A stretch of 61,978 nucleotides of DNA from Paenibacillus piscarius (GCF_022234545.1 NZ_JAIEUI010000032.1:1-61978); one strand, 5' to 3'. Counted from the stretch's first letter, positions 16,362-25,628 are shown. A program made the numbers and translations. The notes: generated by a model from the letters alone, not told the origin.

Positions 16362-18407
16362 TTAAGTCAGGCTCCCGCCGCCTTTATTATCGTCATCCGA
16401 TCCGCTGCCCTCTTCAGGGTCCGGCTTATTCGGAAGCTCTTTGGACAGATCGAGCGGCGATTCTTCGCCTGATTTGCCCTGAATCCGGACGCGGACATCG
16501 CCGATGGAATCAATAACCGGCTCGCCAGCTTCATGAGTCACAGCCCCGCCGTCCTCCGGCTTGCCATCCTCACTCAGATAGCCTTGCTCAATCAGTTCCT
16601 TGATCTGATCCAGCTCCAGCGTCTCCTTCTCAAGCAATGTGTTGGCAATCAGGTGCATTTCCTTGGAATGCTTAGTCAGCAGCTCCTTACAGCGTTCATA
16701 ACAGCTGCGGATGAAGTTCTGCATCTCCTGATCGATCTCGTAAGCGATCGAATCACTGTAGTTCTGTTCATGCCCGATATCACGGCCCAGGAAGACCTGG
16801 CCTTGGGTTGCACCGAATTGCATCGGTCCGAGCTTATCGCTCATCCCGTATTCCATAATCATGCTGCGGACAATACGTGTAGCCTGCTGGAAGTCACTGT
16901 ACGCGCCGGTACCAACCTCGCCAATGAACATTTCCTCAGCAACACGTCCGCCCAGGAGTCCGGTTACTTTATCCAGCAGCTCCTGCTTGGTTACCAGCAT
17001 CCGGTCTTCCTTCGGAAGCATGATTACATATCCGCCGGCGCGGCCGCGCGGAATAATTGTAACCTTATGCACCATATCAGCGTGCTCCAGGAAGTAACCG
17101 ACAACGGTATGGCCCGCTTCGTGGTAGGCCACAATCCGCTTCTCACGGTCGCTGATAATCCGGCTGCGCTTCTCGGTACCGACAATAACACGGTCGATCG
17201 CTTCATCTACTTCACGCATCGTAATATCCTTACGGTTACGGCGCGCGGCAAGCAGTGCAGCTTCGTTCAGCAGGTTCTCCAGATCCGCACCGGTGAAGCC
17301 GGTTGTCCGCTTGGCGATTACGTCCAGCTTAACATCCTTGGTCAGCGGTTTGTTGCGGGAATGAACCTTCAGTACTGCCTCACGGCCCTTCACATCCGGG
17401 CGGTCAACGGTAATCTGACGGTCGAAGCGGCCCGGACGGAGCAAGGCCGGATCAAGAATATCCGCGCGGTTGGTAGCCGCTACGATGATAATACCTTCGT
17501 TGCCGCCGAAGCCGTCCATTTCAACGAGCAACTGGTTAAGAGTCTGTTCACGTTCGTCATGCCCGCCGCCGAGTCCGGCACCGCGCTGGCGTCCGACAGC
17601 ATCAATCTCATCAATGAAGATAATACAAGGCGCGTTCTTCTTGGCATTCTCGAATAGGTCGCGGACACGGGAAGCACCGACACCGACAAACATCTCAACG
17701 AAGTCAGAACCGGAGATGCTGAAGAAAGGTACGCCGGCTTCGCCTGCTACCGCACGGGCAAGCAAGGTTTTACCTGTTCCCGGAGGGCCCACAAGGAGTA
17801 CACCTTTGGGGATACGTGCACCGACAGCTGCGAATTTGCGCGGGTCCTTAAGGAATTCAACAACCTCAACGAGTTCCTGCTTCTCTTCGTCTGCTCCGGC
17901 CACATCCTCGAAGCTGATCTTCTTCTTCTCTTCATTATATAACCGGGCCTTGCTCTTGCCGAAGTTCATGACCTTGCCGCCGCCGCCCTGTGCATTATTG
18001 AACAGGAAGAAGAACAGGATGAACATAATCACCAGCGGGATCATCGAAGACAGGAACGTCAGCCAGATGCTGTCGCCTTCCATCTTCTTCTGGGTCAGTT
18101 CAATGCCATTCGCATCACTGGCCGCTACAAGTTCAGTAAGAGCCTGGTCTGTAGGAGGGATATATGTGGAGAAATTCTTCGATTTCGTCTCAGGGGGCTG
18201 CTCTCTGTATTCGCCCTTCACCAGGAAGGCGTTCCCCTCGAACTGAACCGTCATGCTCTTCACATTATTATCCTTAATCTCCTGCCGAAACTTATCATAA
18301 CTAGGGAGATCGGCGGATTCATTTCCATTGCTGACAAACTGGACGATGCCCACCACAACTAAAAATAAAATCAAATAAAAACCAGAATTCCGGATGAACC
18401 GATTCAT
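16362..18407 (-). CDS. ftsH: ATP-dependent zinc metalloprotease FtsH
   Basis: Membrane-bound AAA+ protease that degrades misfolded membrane proteins and regulators. The 681-aa protein has two N-terminal membrane segments (about 8-25 and 115-136) around an extracytoplasmic domain. The AAA module follows with Walker A GPPGTGKT, Walker B IIFIDEIDAVGR and the second region of homology (NRADILDPALLRPGRFDR), then the zinc site HEAGH. The C-terminus is acidic and glycine-rich. GAGGAGG precedes the ATG. It follows hpt, as in B. subtilis tilS-hprT-ftsH. Confidence 0.98.
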   Translation of the reverse strand: MNRFIRNSGFYLILFLVVVGIVQFVSNGNESADLPSYDKFRQEIKDNNVKSMTVQFEGNAFLVKGEYREQPPETKSKNFSTYIPPTDQALTELVAASDANGIELTQKKMEGDSIWLTFLSSMIPLVIMFILFFFLFNNAQGGGGKVMNFGKSKARLYNEEKKKISFEDVAGADEEKQELVEVVEFLKDPRKFAAVGARIPKGVLLVGPPGTGKTLLARAVAGEAGVPFFSISGSDFVEMFVGVGASRVRDLFENAKKNAPCIIFIDEIDAVGRQRGAGLGGGHDEREQTLNQLLVEMDGFGGNEGIIIVAATNRADILDPALLRPGRFDRQITVDRPDVKGREAVLKVHSRNKPLTKDVKLDVIAKRTTGFTGADLENLLNEAALLAARRNRKDITMREVDEAIDRVIVGTEKRSRIISDREKRIVAYHEAGHTVVGYFLEHADMVHKVTIIPRGRAGGYVIMLPKEDRMLVTKQELLDKVTGLLGGRVAEEMFIGEVGTGAYSDFQQATRIVRSMIMEYGMSDKLGPMQFGATQGQVFLGRDIGHEQNYSDSIAYEIDQEMQNFIRSCYERCKELLTKHSKEMHLIANTLLEKETLELDQIKELIEQGYLSEDGKPEDGGAVTHEAGEPVIDSIGDVRVRIQGKSGEESPLDLSKELPNKPDPEEGSGSDDDNKGGGSLT

Positions 18408-18518
18408 CCCCTACCTCCTCTCACAACGCTCAAGTTATTGTACCATAGCCTGACCGGACTCCTCAAATTGTCAGGAAATCCAGAAAAGTGATCCGTGGAT
18501 CTTAGGCTGTCGATTCGT

Positions 18519-19058
18519 TTAGCTGGTATAAATCTCAGGCTTCAGTACACCGACATAAGGGAGGTTCCGGTACAGCTCGGCATAGTCCAGTCCATAGCCT
18601 ACCAGGAAGGCGTCGGGAATCACAAAGCCTGTGTATTCGGCTTCAAGATTAACGGCACGGCCTGACGGCTTGTCGAACAGAGTGACGACTTTGACAGAAG
18701 CTGCGTTACGGCCCTGGAGCATGTCAATCAGGTAGCTGAGTGTAAGGCCACTGTCGATAATATCCTCGACAATCAGAACATCACGGCCTTCTACCGATGT
18801 GTCCAGGTCCTTAATGATTTTGACTACGCCGGACGATTTGGTCGTCCCTCCGTAGCTGGATACCGCCATGAAGTCCATTTCAACAGGTACTGTAATCACT
18901 TTAACCAGATCCGCCATAAAAATAAACGCACCTTTGAGTACACAGATCACTAAAGGTGTGCGGCCTGCATATTCCTTGCTCAGCTGGGCGCCAAGCTCCC
19001 TGATTCTTTGTTGGATTTCTTCTTCGCTGATCAAGATTTCCTGAATGTCATTCTGCAA
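18519..19058 (-). CDS. hpt: hypoxanthine phosphoribosyltransferase
   Basis: Purine salvage: converts hypoxanthine or guanine plus PRPP to IMP or GMP. The 179-aa protein has the type I PRTase PRPP loop VLIVEDIIDSGLTL (about 95-108), the VSSYGGTTKSSG flexible loop and FVIPDAFLVGYGLDYAE. The TTG start has AGGAGG 8 bases upstream. It sits between tilS and ftsH. Confidence 0.95.
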   Translation of the reverse strand: MQNDIQEILISEEEIQQRIRELGAQLSKEYAGRTPLVICVLKGAFIFMADLVKVITVPVEMDFMAVSSYGGTTKSSGVVKIIKDLDTSVEGRDVLIVEDIIDSGLTLSYLIDMLQGRNAASVKVVTLFDKPSGRAVNLEAEYTGFVIPDAFLVGYGLDYAELYRNLPYVGVLKPEIYTS

Positions 19059-19103
19059 CTTGCGAACCTCCTAAGATATACTATGAAAGACTTACTTCGG
19101 CCA

Positions 19104-20543
19104 TTACGTCTGTTCGCCCTGCTCCATATCCTCCAGGGTCAGAAGCAGAACCGTATCCGTGTGCCGCTTAACCAGAGCATGATTCGAGCGTCTTACACCA
19201 GGAATCCAGATAATGTTGCCAAGGCCATCACAAACGAGGGGAATGGCAGAGCGTTCGGAAGAAGGTATTTTATCATCAATGTAAATATCTTTTACCTTTT
19301 TGCTTCCGTTTAATCCCATAACCCTTATGGTATCTCCAGGCAACCGGGAGCGAATGGTGAGCGGCAGGACAAGTTCGCCTCCGTCAAACCAGGCTGACCT
19401 CTTCCCGGGACCCTCCTCCTGTACGGTGAAACCTTCTCTCTCCAGGACCCTCATCTCCATAACTTTTCCGATCTCCGCAAGGTTCATGCGGGGATGGGCC
19501 AAAGACAGGGGATATGTATAGCTTACCTGCTGATTCAAAGGCTTGGACGAGAACACTAGACTGTCATATTGCCGCCTGCAGACATAACCACCGCCCAGAT
19601 CCAGTGTCCATACGGTAGGATATTCCTGCAGCGCTCTCCGGCGGACTTCCTCAACCTTAGAGAAATCCATGGATAATTCCGCCGACAGATAATTTAATAT
19701 TAGTTTAATCAAACGCCGTTGTAAAGCAGAGGGTACGCCCGCAAATGCTGCTCTCTCCAAGGTGTATTTTCCATGCTCGGCCAAAACAAGCTCATCCAAG
19801 CATTTTGCCGCACTCGCCTCCATATATTCATCTTCCGCACCGGCAATTTCAGCCAGCTGCAGAAGCGATTGTCTCACGCGCGGGTTATGCTGCTCCAGCA
19901 GGGGCAGAACCTCAAGCCTGATAGCATTCCGCTGATAGATCGCCTGCTGGTTGCTCGCATCCTCCGCGTAAGCATAGCCCTCACTCTGGCATAAGCCGAC
20001 AAGAGCCGTTTTGTTAATACGCAGCAGGGGGCGGATGAGTTCCACCCTCTTCTCGGTCCGTTTCCAGCGCATTCCGGCAAGACCCGAGAGTCCGCTTCCG
20101 CGCAGCAGCCGCATCAGTACCGTCTCCGCCTGATCATCTGCATGGTGGGCAAGGGCCACAGCCCCGGCCTTGTAGCGGTGTGCGGTATCAATCAGGAACT
20201 CATAGCGCTTCTCCCGCGCTGTTCCTTCGGGGCCAAGCCCGCTCCCCTTCATTATCGAAGGAATATCGAACTCCGCCAGCTCAAAGGGGATAGACAATTC
20301 CTCCGCCAGCCCCCGCACCAGCTCCGCCTCCTCAGCTGATTCGGCTCTGAAGCCGTGATTGACATGGGCGCAGATCAGCGCAAGCGGCATCCGCGTCCTG
20401 GAGATCTCATGCAGGATACGCAAAAGAGCCACAGAATCCGGCCCCCCGGAAACTGCGACTACAATGGTGTCATGGGGCTGCCACAGCGCATATTCAGCCG
20501 CGGCCTCCATTACGGATTCCACCAGTTCTTTCATGTGCTCCAT
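19104..20543 (-). CDS. tilS: tRNA(Ile)-lysidine synthetase
   Basis: Converts C34 of the CAU-anticodon tRNA-Ile to lysidine using ATP and lysine, making it read AUA. The 479-aa protein has the N-type ATP pyrophosphatase P-loop VAVSGGPDSVALL (about 28-40), HVNHGFR, ALAHHADDQAETVLMRLLRGSG, IRPLL, and a C-terminal substrate-binding domain (SRLPGDTIRVMGLNGSKKVKD). The ATG at 20543 has AAGGAAG upstream; the longer frame runs back into yabT. Confidence 0.95.
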   Translation of the reverse strand: MEHMKELVESVMEAAAEYALWQPHDTIVVAVSGGPDSVALLRILHEISRTRMPLALICAHVNHGFRAESAEEAELVRGLAEELSIPFELAEFDIPSIMKGSGLGPEGTAREKRYEFLIDTAHRYKAGAVALAHHADDQAETVLMRLLRGSGLSGLAGMRWKRTEKRVELIRPLLRINKTALVGLCQSEGYAYAEDASNQQAIYQRNAIRLEVLPLLEQHNPRVRQSLLQLAEIAGAEDEYMEASAAKCLDELVLAEHGKYTLERAAFAGVPSALQRRLIKLILNYLSAELSMDFSKVEEVRRRALQEYPTVWTLDLGGGYVCRRQYDSLVFSSKPLNQQVSYTYPLSLAHPRMNLAEIGKVMEMRVLEREGFTVQEEGPGKRSAWFDGGELVLPLTIRSRLPGDTIRVMGLNGSKKVKDIYIDDKIPSSERSAIPLVCDGLGNIIWIPGVRRSNHALVKRHTDTVLLLTLEDMEQGEQT

Positions 20544-20619
20544 CAGCGGCTTCCTTTCCAGCAGTCCTTGCTTCTCCGGCTTCCGGCAGCCGGGGATGTG
20601 AAGATTATGTACAATGCTT

Positions 20620-21564
20620 TTAGAAACGGAATACCCAGTACAGGGTAAAAGCGAGCAGGCCCAAGGACAGCGCAAACGCGTTCTTCAGCCAGCGCGGGGT
20701 AGCGATGGTCTCCTTGCCGGTCTTGCGCCCCCGGTAGATGTGGCTTCTCCAGATCTCCGCCGCCTGCGCGGAGCCCGGGAATCCCCCTTGAAGCGCAAGG
20801 CACAGCCAGGAGGACAGCTTCCGGTCGGGCAGCTCCCGGGCCAGCTTCAGCAGGTCCTCGGTGCTTCGGGTCTGCGGCAGCTGCCGGGCAGCCGATTTCA
20901 GACCCTCTTCGTTCAGCAGACGCAGGCACAGGATGGCAAAAGCAAACAGATCATAGCCCTCATCACCGGTCCGGCTGCCGGCATTCCAGAAGCCGCGGTC
21001 ATGCCATTCGGTGAACTGCTTGACGCTGCGGCCGATCGGGCTTGCCCCTCCGTAATCAATCAGCTCGGCCTCCCCGTAGGCAGAGACCATGACGTTCTCG
21101 GGCTTCAGGTCCCCGAAAACGAATCCGCATTCATGCAAGGTGCTCAGCTTATCCAGAATTGTCATGCCGATCAGCCCAAGCCAGGAAGCGCCATTCCTGG
21201 AGAGGAAATGATGCAGCGGCTTGCCTTCCACATAACGCATCACATAGAAGGGGGTCTGGTCCCTGTCCTTGAAATCATCCGATTCCAGCAGATAAGAGGA
21301 CAGCGGCGACTCCCTGCGGGCCCTGTGCTCACTGCGCTTGCGGCAGGATTGCAGAGATGTCAGCACATTAATCTCGGATTGCAGCTCCAGCGTATCGTAT
21401 CCGATCTTCAGCGCATACCGCTCCCGCCGGCCTTCCCGCTGCACCAGATATACGGTTCCGTTAGCCCCTTTCCCCAGCACCCGCTCCACGACATAACGGT
21501 TCCCCCGCCATTTGCCGGTAATCACAGTGCCTGCCGGATAGGGTGGATTAGACGACATACCCAC
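20620..21564 (-). CDS. yabT: YabT-like membrane-anchored Ser/Thr protein kinase
   Basis: A 314-aa protein kinase-like domain followed by one C-terminal membrane segment (last 20 residues), the YabT architecture, which in B. subtilis is a sporulation-linked kinase. The glycine loop (VLGKGANGTVYLV, about 28-40) and the lysine of YALKIG are present. The catalytic loop is FGDLKPENVM instead of HRDLKPEN, and the magnesium loop is LIDYGG instead of DFG, so it keeps both aspartates but lacks the RD arginine. Start uncertain: GTG at 21564 fits AAGGGA at 6 bases, ATG at 21558 is an alternative. It overlaps the VWA gene by 17 bp. Confidence 0.85.
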   Translation of the reverse strand: MGMSSNPPYPAGTVITGKWRGNRYVVERVLGKGANGTVYLVQREGRRERYALKIGYDTLELQSEINVLTSLQSCRKRSEHRARRESPLSSYLLESDDFKDRDQTPFYVMRYVEGKPLHHFLSRNGASWLGLIGMTILDKLSTLHECGFVFGDLKPENVMVSAYGEAELIDYGGASPIGRSVKQFTEWHDRGFWNAGSRTGDEGYDLFAFAILCLRLLNEEGLKSAARQLPQTRSTEDLLKLARELPDRKLSSWLCLALQGGFPGSAQAAEIWRSHIYRGRKTGKETIATPRWLKNAFALSLGLLAFTLYWVFRF

Positions 21565-22294
21565 CAATCATCCCTTCTCTTGCCCGGTCCTCTCCGCCTG
21601 GAGGATCATCACGATATTCATCCAGTTTATCACAACGGTAATGTTCGAGCACCTTGAATATGGCCGGTCCGGTCGGTGTGGCTCCCCGCATCTTCAGTCT
21701 GGAGAAGAGCGAGCGGATCTCGGCCACATCGTGGGTCCAGTCGATATCCAGCATGGCATCCTCACTGCTGTTCCGTCCGGGGAAATGAAACACAGCAATC
21801 TCACTGCGCCCCTCACGCGCCTCCAGGCTAAGCGCCAGATCACGGATCGCATCCATTACCGCTCCAAGCTTCGGCTTCATACTGGCACTTGCATCAATTA
21901 ACAGCGCGATGCGCAAGCTTGTAGTTTCGGTCAGCTCATCGACCATCGTAACCATCTGGGAACGCTGCTGCGGAGGCAGCTCCGCGAGCGAACCCTCGCC
22001 GAGAATTTTTTGTACTTCTATATTCACCGCTTGCTGAATGGTCTGAACCACGGTCTTGCGGGTCATCATCTGAATGGTCTGGGCGAGCTGGGGCGTGCCC
22101 ACGATCCGGCTGATTCCGCCGCCCGCCTTGGCAATGTCGGCAATCTCGCGGCTGCCCAGTTCGCCGATCGTGCCAAAGTCCACGACCCCGACGACGTTGA
22201 CTGTAATTCCTTCCTGCCGGGCATGGGCCGCTGCCAGCACCGGACTCTCCCCCACGTTTGAACAACCGTCCGTAATGAGCAGAATTTGCTTCAT
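21548..22294 (-). CDS. yabS: von Willebrand factor A domain protein (YabS-like)
   Basis: A 248-aa protein with an intact VWA metal-ion-dependent adhesion site: LLIDASASMKPKLG (DxSxS, about 129-142), a conserved threonine in RGATPTGPA, and an upstream segment LLITDGCSNVGES that looks like the last strand of a permuted or second half domain. No signal peptide or membrane segment is seen. It overlaps the kinase gene, as yabS-yabT do in B. subtilis next to spoIIE, suggesting a kinase/VWA pair; the biochemical role is not known to me. Confidence 0.85.
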   Translation of the reverse strand: MKQILLITDGCSNVGESPVLAAAHARQEGITVNVVGVVDFGTIGELGSREIADIAKAGGGISRIVGTPQLAQTIQMMTRKTVVQTIQQAVNIEVQKILGEGSLAELPPQQRSQMVTMVDELTETTSLRIALLIDASASMKPKLGAVMDAIRDLALSLEAREGRSEIAVFHFPGRNSSEDAMLDIDWTHDVAEIRSLFSRLKMRGATPTGPAIFKVLEHYRCDKLDEYRDDPPGGEDRAREGMIGGYVV

Positions 22295-22391
22295 GACCGT
22301 TCCTCCCTTCCTTGTCTAGTTACTAGCATAGCCAAGGTAGAGAGATTTCAAACGGCTGGACGCCGGAAAATTGGATCTATTAAAAATGTAA

Positions 22392-22540
22392 AAATGAGTC
22401 TCTGCGAGACTTTTGGGCCTCCGATCGCTGTTGTCTTCCGATTTCCTGATTGGATAACCCATTTAGCGGTTGAAATCAGAAGACAAAGGCGAACGCTGAC
22501 GCTTCTGCGGCTCCAAAATTCTCTTCGTTCCATTTATTTT
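22392..22540. repeat. large imperfect palindrome between spoIIE and yabS
   Basis: The 367-bp gap 22295-22661 has no gene. Its centre holds 14-bp arms TGTCTTCCGATTTC (22432-22445) and GAAATCAGAAGACA (22472-22485) with one mismatch and a 26-nt loop. Similarity between the two sides continues outward: GATCGC against GTTCGC, and GAGACTTTTGGGCC against GAGAATTTTGGAGCC. This makes a roughly 150-bp cruciform-capable element. It looks like a mobile palindromic repeat or a structured RNA; I cannot tell which. Confidence 0.6.
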
Positions 22541-22661
22541 ACTATAATTTCAAAGCCACCCCTTTACCGCTGAACCAGCCGCGGTGAATTCTTATAATTC
22601 ATGCCTAAAATGCAACATTTCATTCCTTTAGAGATTCCAAGGCCAGACCAAACACATTCTC

Positions 22662-25172
22662 CTAACTTACCGTACGCGGACGCTCCAGCCGGCCCACACC
22701 GGGCATATGCAGGCTGGACCACTCGGGGTGATAGTGATCGACACGGCTCACCACGATGGTCATATCATCATGAATCTCATTACCCTGATAGCGGATCACC
22801 TTCTCCAGCAGGCTGTCGGCAATATCCTGAGGATCATCACCCTCCAGCTCCTGAATCAGGCGTTTCATCCATATCTCTTTATTAACGGCATATCCGGGCG
22901 CATCGTAAATACCATCGGTCATCATTATGAGAATATCCCCCGGGCGCAGCTGCATCGTAACCAGATCGACCTCGATATCCTTGATAATGCCGATCGGCAG
23001 ATTGCTGGCTGTCACCGGAATCACCTCACTGCCCCGCCGGATAAAGCTAGGCGCGGAAGCGATCTTCATGAAGATCGTCTGTGCCGAATACTGGTCAATC
23101 AGCGCCATGTCCACCGTTGCGTAGAATTCATCCGGTGAGCGCAGCAGCAGAATTGAATTGACGGACTTGACCGCCAGCTTCTCATCCATCCCCGATTGCA
23201 GCAGCTTCTCCAGCATGGATAATGCCGCGCTGCTCTCCATGCGGGCCCGCTCCCCGTTGCCCATGCCGTCGCTGATGGAGACGGCGAAGGTGCCGTTGCC
23301 CAGCTCCACCGTGCTGAAGCTGTCACCGGACAGCACATCGCCTCCTTTGGCTGCACCGGCCACACCAGTGCTGATCTCGTAGGCCTTGGCCGAGCCGAAC
23401 GTCACCATCGACAAGCCCTCGCGCGGATGAACTGCCGTCTCACTGACCACCGCGATATTCTCCTCCAAGATATCGGAGAGCAGCGGAGCAATCATTTTGC
23501 GGCATTCATCGAAGCCGCGGGTGTAGGCATGGACTACTTCGATCTCCACCCGTCCGGGATCAAGGCTCAGAATCTCAATGCTGTGGATGGACAGGCCCAA
23601 TTGCTCCAATGCCTCCCGGATCTGGCTCTCCTGGCGGTACATCGCCTGCCCTTCCCGCTTAATCTCCCTGGCCAGGTCCTCCATGACCTGAGAGACACCG
23701 GAGAGCTGCTCAGCCACAAACTGGCGGCTATCGTATATTTGCCGCTTCCAGCGCATATCATGCTGATAGAGCTCATATTGGCCTTTCATCACGTCAAGCA
23801 CCTCGCCCGTCCGGCCGCAGATCCGGCTCCACTCCGGCGGCAGCTGGGCAGCAGTGATGTCCGGGCATTCCTCTACCGTAGTCATCATATCGGTCATGTA
23901 CCGGTAGGTCTGATAGAACCGGGTGTCCCAGCAGTGGCTGCGCCGGATGCAGCCTGCGCAAGCCCCCTCGGTCACCGTATTCATGAAGTCTTCCATCTCC
24001 TTATCGCTTTTGCCGGCTTCTCCGGCGCGGGGGATCTGGCCGAAGCTGCTGGAGAGCTGCTGGAACACCTGCGAGAACTGGGTGACCCGGTCTGCAGTAA
24101 TATCTCTCACCCTTCGGGCATATTCATGTTGAGAGCGGCTATGATCTGCCGTACCCGGAACATATTTGGCAATAGCCGTTATAATGCTCTTAGGCATCAG
24201 TAGAAACAATACAACGGCCGCACAAGTCTCCCAGGTTGATTTCATCACATCGCCCGGTCCCATGAAATAAACGGACAGAATCGTGGAACCCAGCAGCATG
24301 CCGATGGAGACGGCCCCTTTACGCCCGGACTGCATCATGCCTGCCAGCATGCCGGAGAAGGCCAGCAGGCTCATCTGGTAGATGGCCCCGATATCGGCAA
24401 GGCTGAGGATCAGCCCGGTTACGACACCGACAGCCGCCCCAAGCGGCGCTCCCCCGGCCAGAGCAAACACCAGAATGAGGAACCGGGATAGCACATGCTC
24501 CAGGGACAGGCCGTTAATGGACCAGCCGACGAGGCCGGTCATAACCGAGGCCAGAAGAATAATCAGGCAGAGGACCTCCTCATTGCGGAGCGCCCTGCTT
24601 TTCTGCTTATACGTGAATAAAGGAAGCGCCTGCAAAAATACAAGAGTCAGCACGAACCCGAGCACAGCATCGATCGTTGCCATCATCAGCGGATACCAGC
24701 TTAAGGCCGGCCCGATGATCACCTGGAACAGCCCGACCATAAACGCAGCCACGAACACCATAATCGGCGCATAAGACAGCTCGACCCGCTGGAAGCTCTC
24801 CAGCCCCTTGTACATCAGATAGAAAATGATCAGCTCCGCAGCAATGACGACCGCCCCGGGAAAAGGAGTGAACAGACTTCCGAGCAGAATCGCCGCGCCC
24901 ACCGGCAATATGGAGTCCCGGCGCATAAATACAATGACCGCGAAATAAGCAGCAGCAAACGGTGTCAGCTCGTCCAATATCATGGCCCGGCCCAGCAGGA
25001 ATCCCATCAGGCTCAGCAGCAATGTCCACTTCTTGACCGTGATGAACTGGACTGCCGGCAGCTTCGTGCCCCAAGCCTTCAGACGTGAACCCATGGCTTC
25101 TTTCTGACTCTTGTCTTTGCTACCTGCCGCTCTTGTCCATTCTGGCAAATTGACCACATTGCTTTTACTCAT
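22662..25172 (-). CDS. spoIIE: stage II sporulation protein E (SpoIIE phosphatase)
   Basis: Dephosphorylates SpoIIAA to release sigma-F in the forespore and helps polar septation. The 836-aa protein has about ten N-terminal membrane segments (about residues 50-330), a central regulatory region with a CAGCIRRSHCWD cysteine cluster, and a C-terminal PP2C-type phosphatase domain (about 600-815). That domain contains VSISDGMGNGERA, IQ-type substrate residues and LIMMTDGIYDA with metal-binding aspartates. Length matches the family. The spoIIAA-AB-sigF partners are not in the window. Confidence 0.96.
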   Translation of the reverse strand: MSKSNVVNLPEWTRAAGSKDKSQKEAMGSRLKAWGTKLPAVQFITVKKWTLLLSLMGFLLGRAMILDELTPFAAAYFAVIVFMRRDSILPVGAAILLGSLFTPFPGAVVIAAELIIFYLMYKGLESFQRVELSYAPIMVFVAAFMVGLFQVIIGPALSWYPLMMATIDAVLGFVLTLVFLQALPLFTYKQKSRALRNEEVLCLIILLASVMTGLVGWSINGLSLEHVLSRFLILVFALAGGAPLGAAVGVVTGLILSLADIGAIYQMSLLAFSGMLAGMMQSGRKGAVSIGMLLGSTILSVYFMGPGDVMKSTWETCAAVVLFLLMPKSIITAIAKYVPGTADHSRSQHEYARRVRDITADRVTQFSQVFQQLSSSFGQIPRAGEAGKSDKEMEDFMNTVTEGACAGCIRRSHCWDTRFYQTYRYMTDMMTTVEECPDITAAQLPPEWSRICGRTGEVLDVMKGQYELYQHDMRWKRQIYDSRQFVAEQLSGVSQVMEDLAREIKREGQAMYRQESQIREALEQLGLSIHSIEILSLDPGRVEIEVVHAYTRGFDECRKMIAPLLSDILEENIAVVSETAVHPREGLSMVTFGSAKAYEISTGVAGAAKGGDVLSGDSFSTVELGNGTFAVSISDGMGNGERARMESSAALSMLEKLLQSGMDEKLAVKSVNSILLLRSPDEFYATVDMALIDQYSAQTIFMKIASAPSFIRRGSEVIPVTASNLPIGIIKDIEVDLVTMQLRPGDILIMMTDGIYDAPGYAVNKEIWMKRLIQELEGDDPQDIADSLLEKVIRYQGNEIHDDMTIVVSRVDHYHPEWSSLHMPGVGRLERPRTVS

Positions 25173-25208
25173 TCTCCAGCACCACCCGTATAAGAATTTA
25201 TGAATCCC

Positions 25209-25293
25209 ATTATATAGCGGGGGTCTTTAGGAAGTTTGTCAGAAACAGAGACCAATCTGTAAAAAATTTCCGACAAAAAAGCCTGTCCCGACA
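25209..25293 (-). promoter_or_regulatory. spoIIE promoter with long spacer and Spo0A-like boxes
   Basis: The minus strand has TATAAT at 25209-25214 and a -35-like CTGACA at 25237-25242 separated by 22 bases, the unusually long spacing known for Spo0A-activated spoIIE and spoIIG promoters. TGTCGGAA (25268-25275) and TGTCGGGA (25286-25293) upstream differ by one or two bases from the 0A box TGTCGAA; another TGTCGGGA lies at 25454-25461. Spo0A control is inferred. Confidence 0.6.
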
Positions 25294-25299
25294 TTTACC

Positions 25300-25560
25300 G
25301 GAAAAGCGTCCTGATCCCATGCGGGGTACAAGTTCAGCCCGCCCCGGGGCGAGTAGCGCTGCCGAATCGCCGCGCCAGGCGTTCGGGCATTCGTCAGCGA
25401 TTGCCCCGGAGATATGTGAGAATGGCATAGATGCTGTCGGCAATTTGCCAAGGTCCCGACAAAAATAGCCGGAGGTTTGAGCGCCCGGCATAGAGCAACC
25501 GGCCAGGCCACCCCGCGTCGCGAGTAACAGGTGTTCGGTTTTCGCTTATATTCGGCCCGT
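25300..25560. other. unexplained tract upstream of spoIIE
   Basis: This stretch between the spoIIE promoter and the yabR terminator encodes no recognisable protein on either strand, although several short frames stay open. It is GC-rich in 25320-25420 and includes 25508-25517, whose complement CGCGGGGTGG matches the usual 5' end of a Bacillus initiator tRNA. No T-arm follows. B. subtilis has tRNA genes at this position, so a decayed tRNA locus is possible but unproven. Confidence 0.35.
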
Positions 25561-25573
25561 GGACACGCAAACA

Positions 25574-25608
25574 CAAAAAAACCGCGAAGGGCATAAGCCC
25601 CAGCGGCT
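25574..25608 (-). terminator. yabR terminator
   Basis: The minus strand carries CCGCTGGGGC, loop TTAT, GCCCTTCGCGG and then seven T, about 20 bases after the yabR stop. Confidence 0.8.
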
Positions 25609-25628
25609 GTTTATGTGCAAAACTCAGG

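Noticed and set aside
22295..22661. Small gene between yabS and spoIIE
   Set aside because: Short frames on both strands lack start signals and are split by the palindrome.
25239..25574. Overlapping minus-strand frames of 84 to 111 codons upstream of spoIIE
   Set aside because: Several frames are open at once because the tract is GC-rich; none has a ribosome binding site, and they run through the yabR terminator or the spoIIE promoter.
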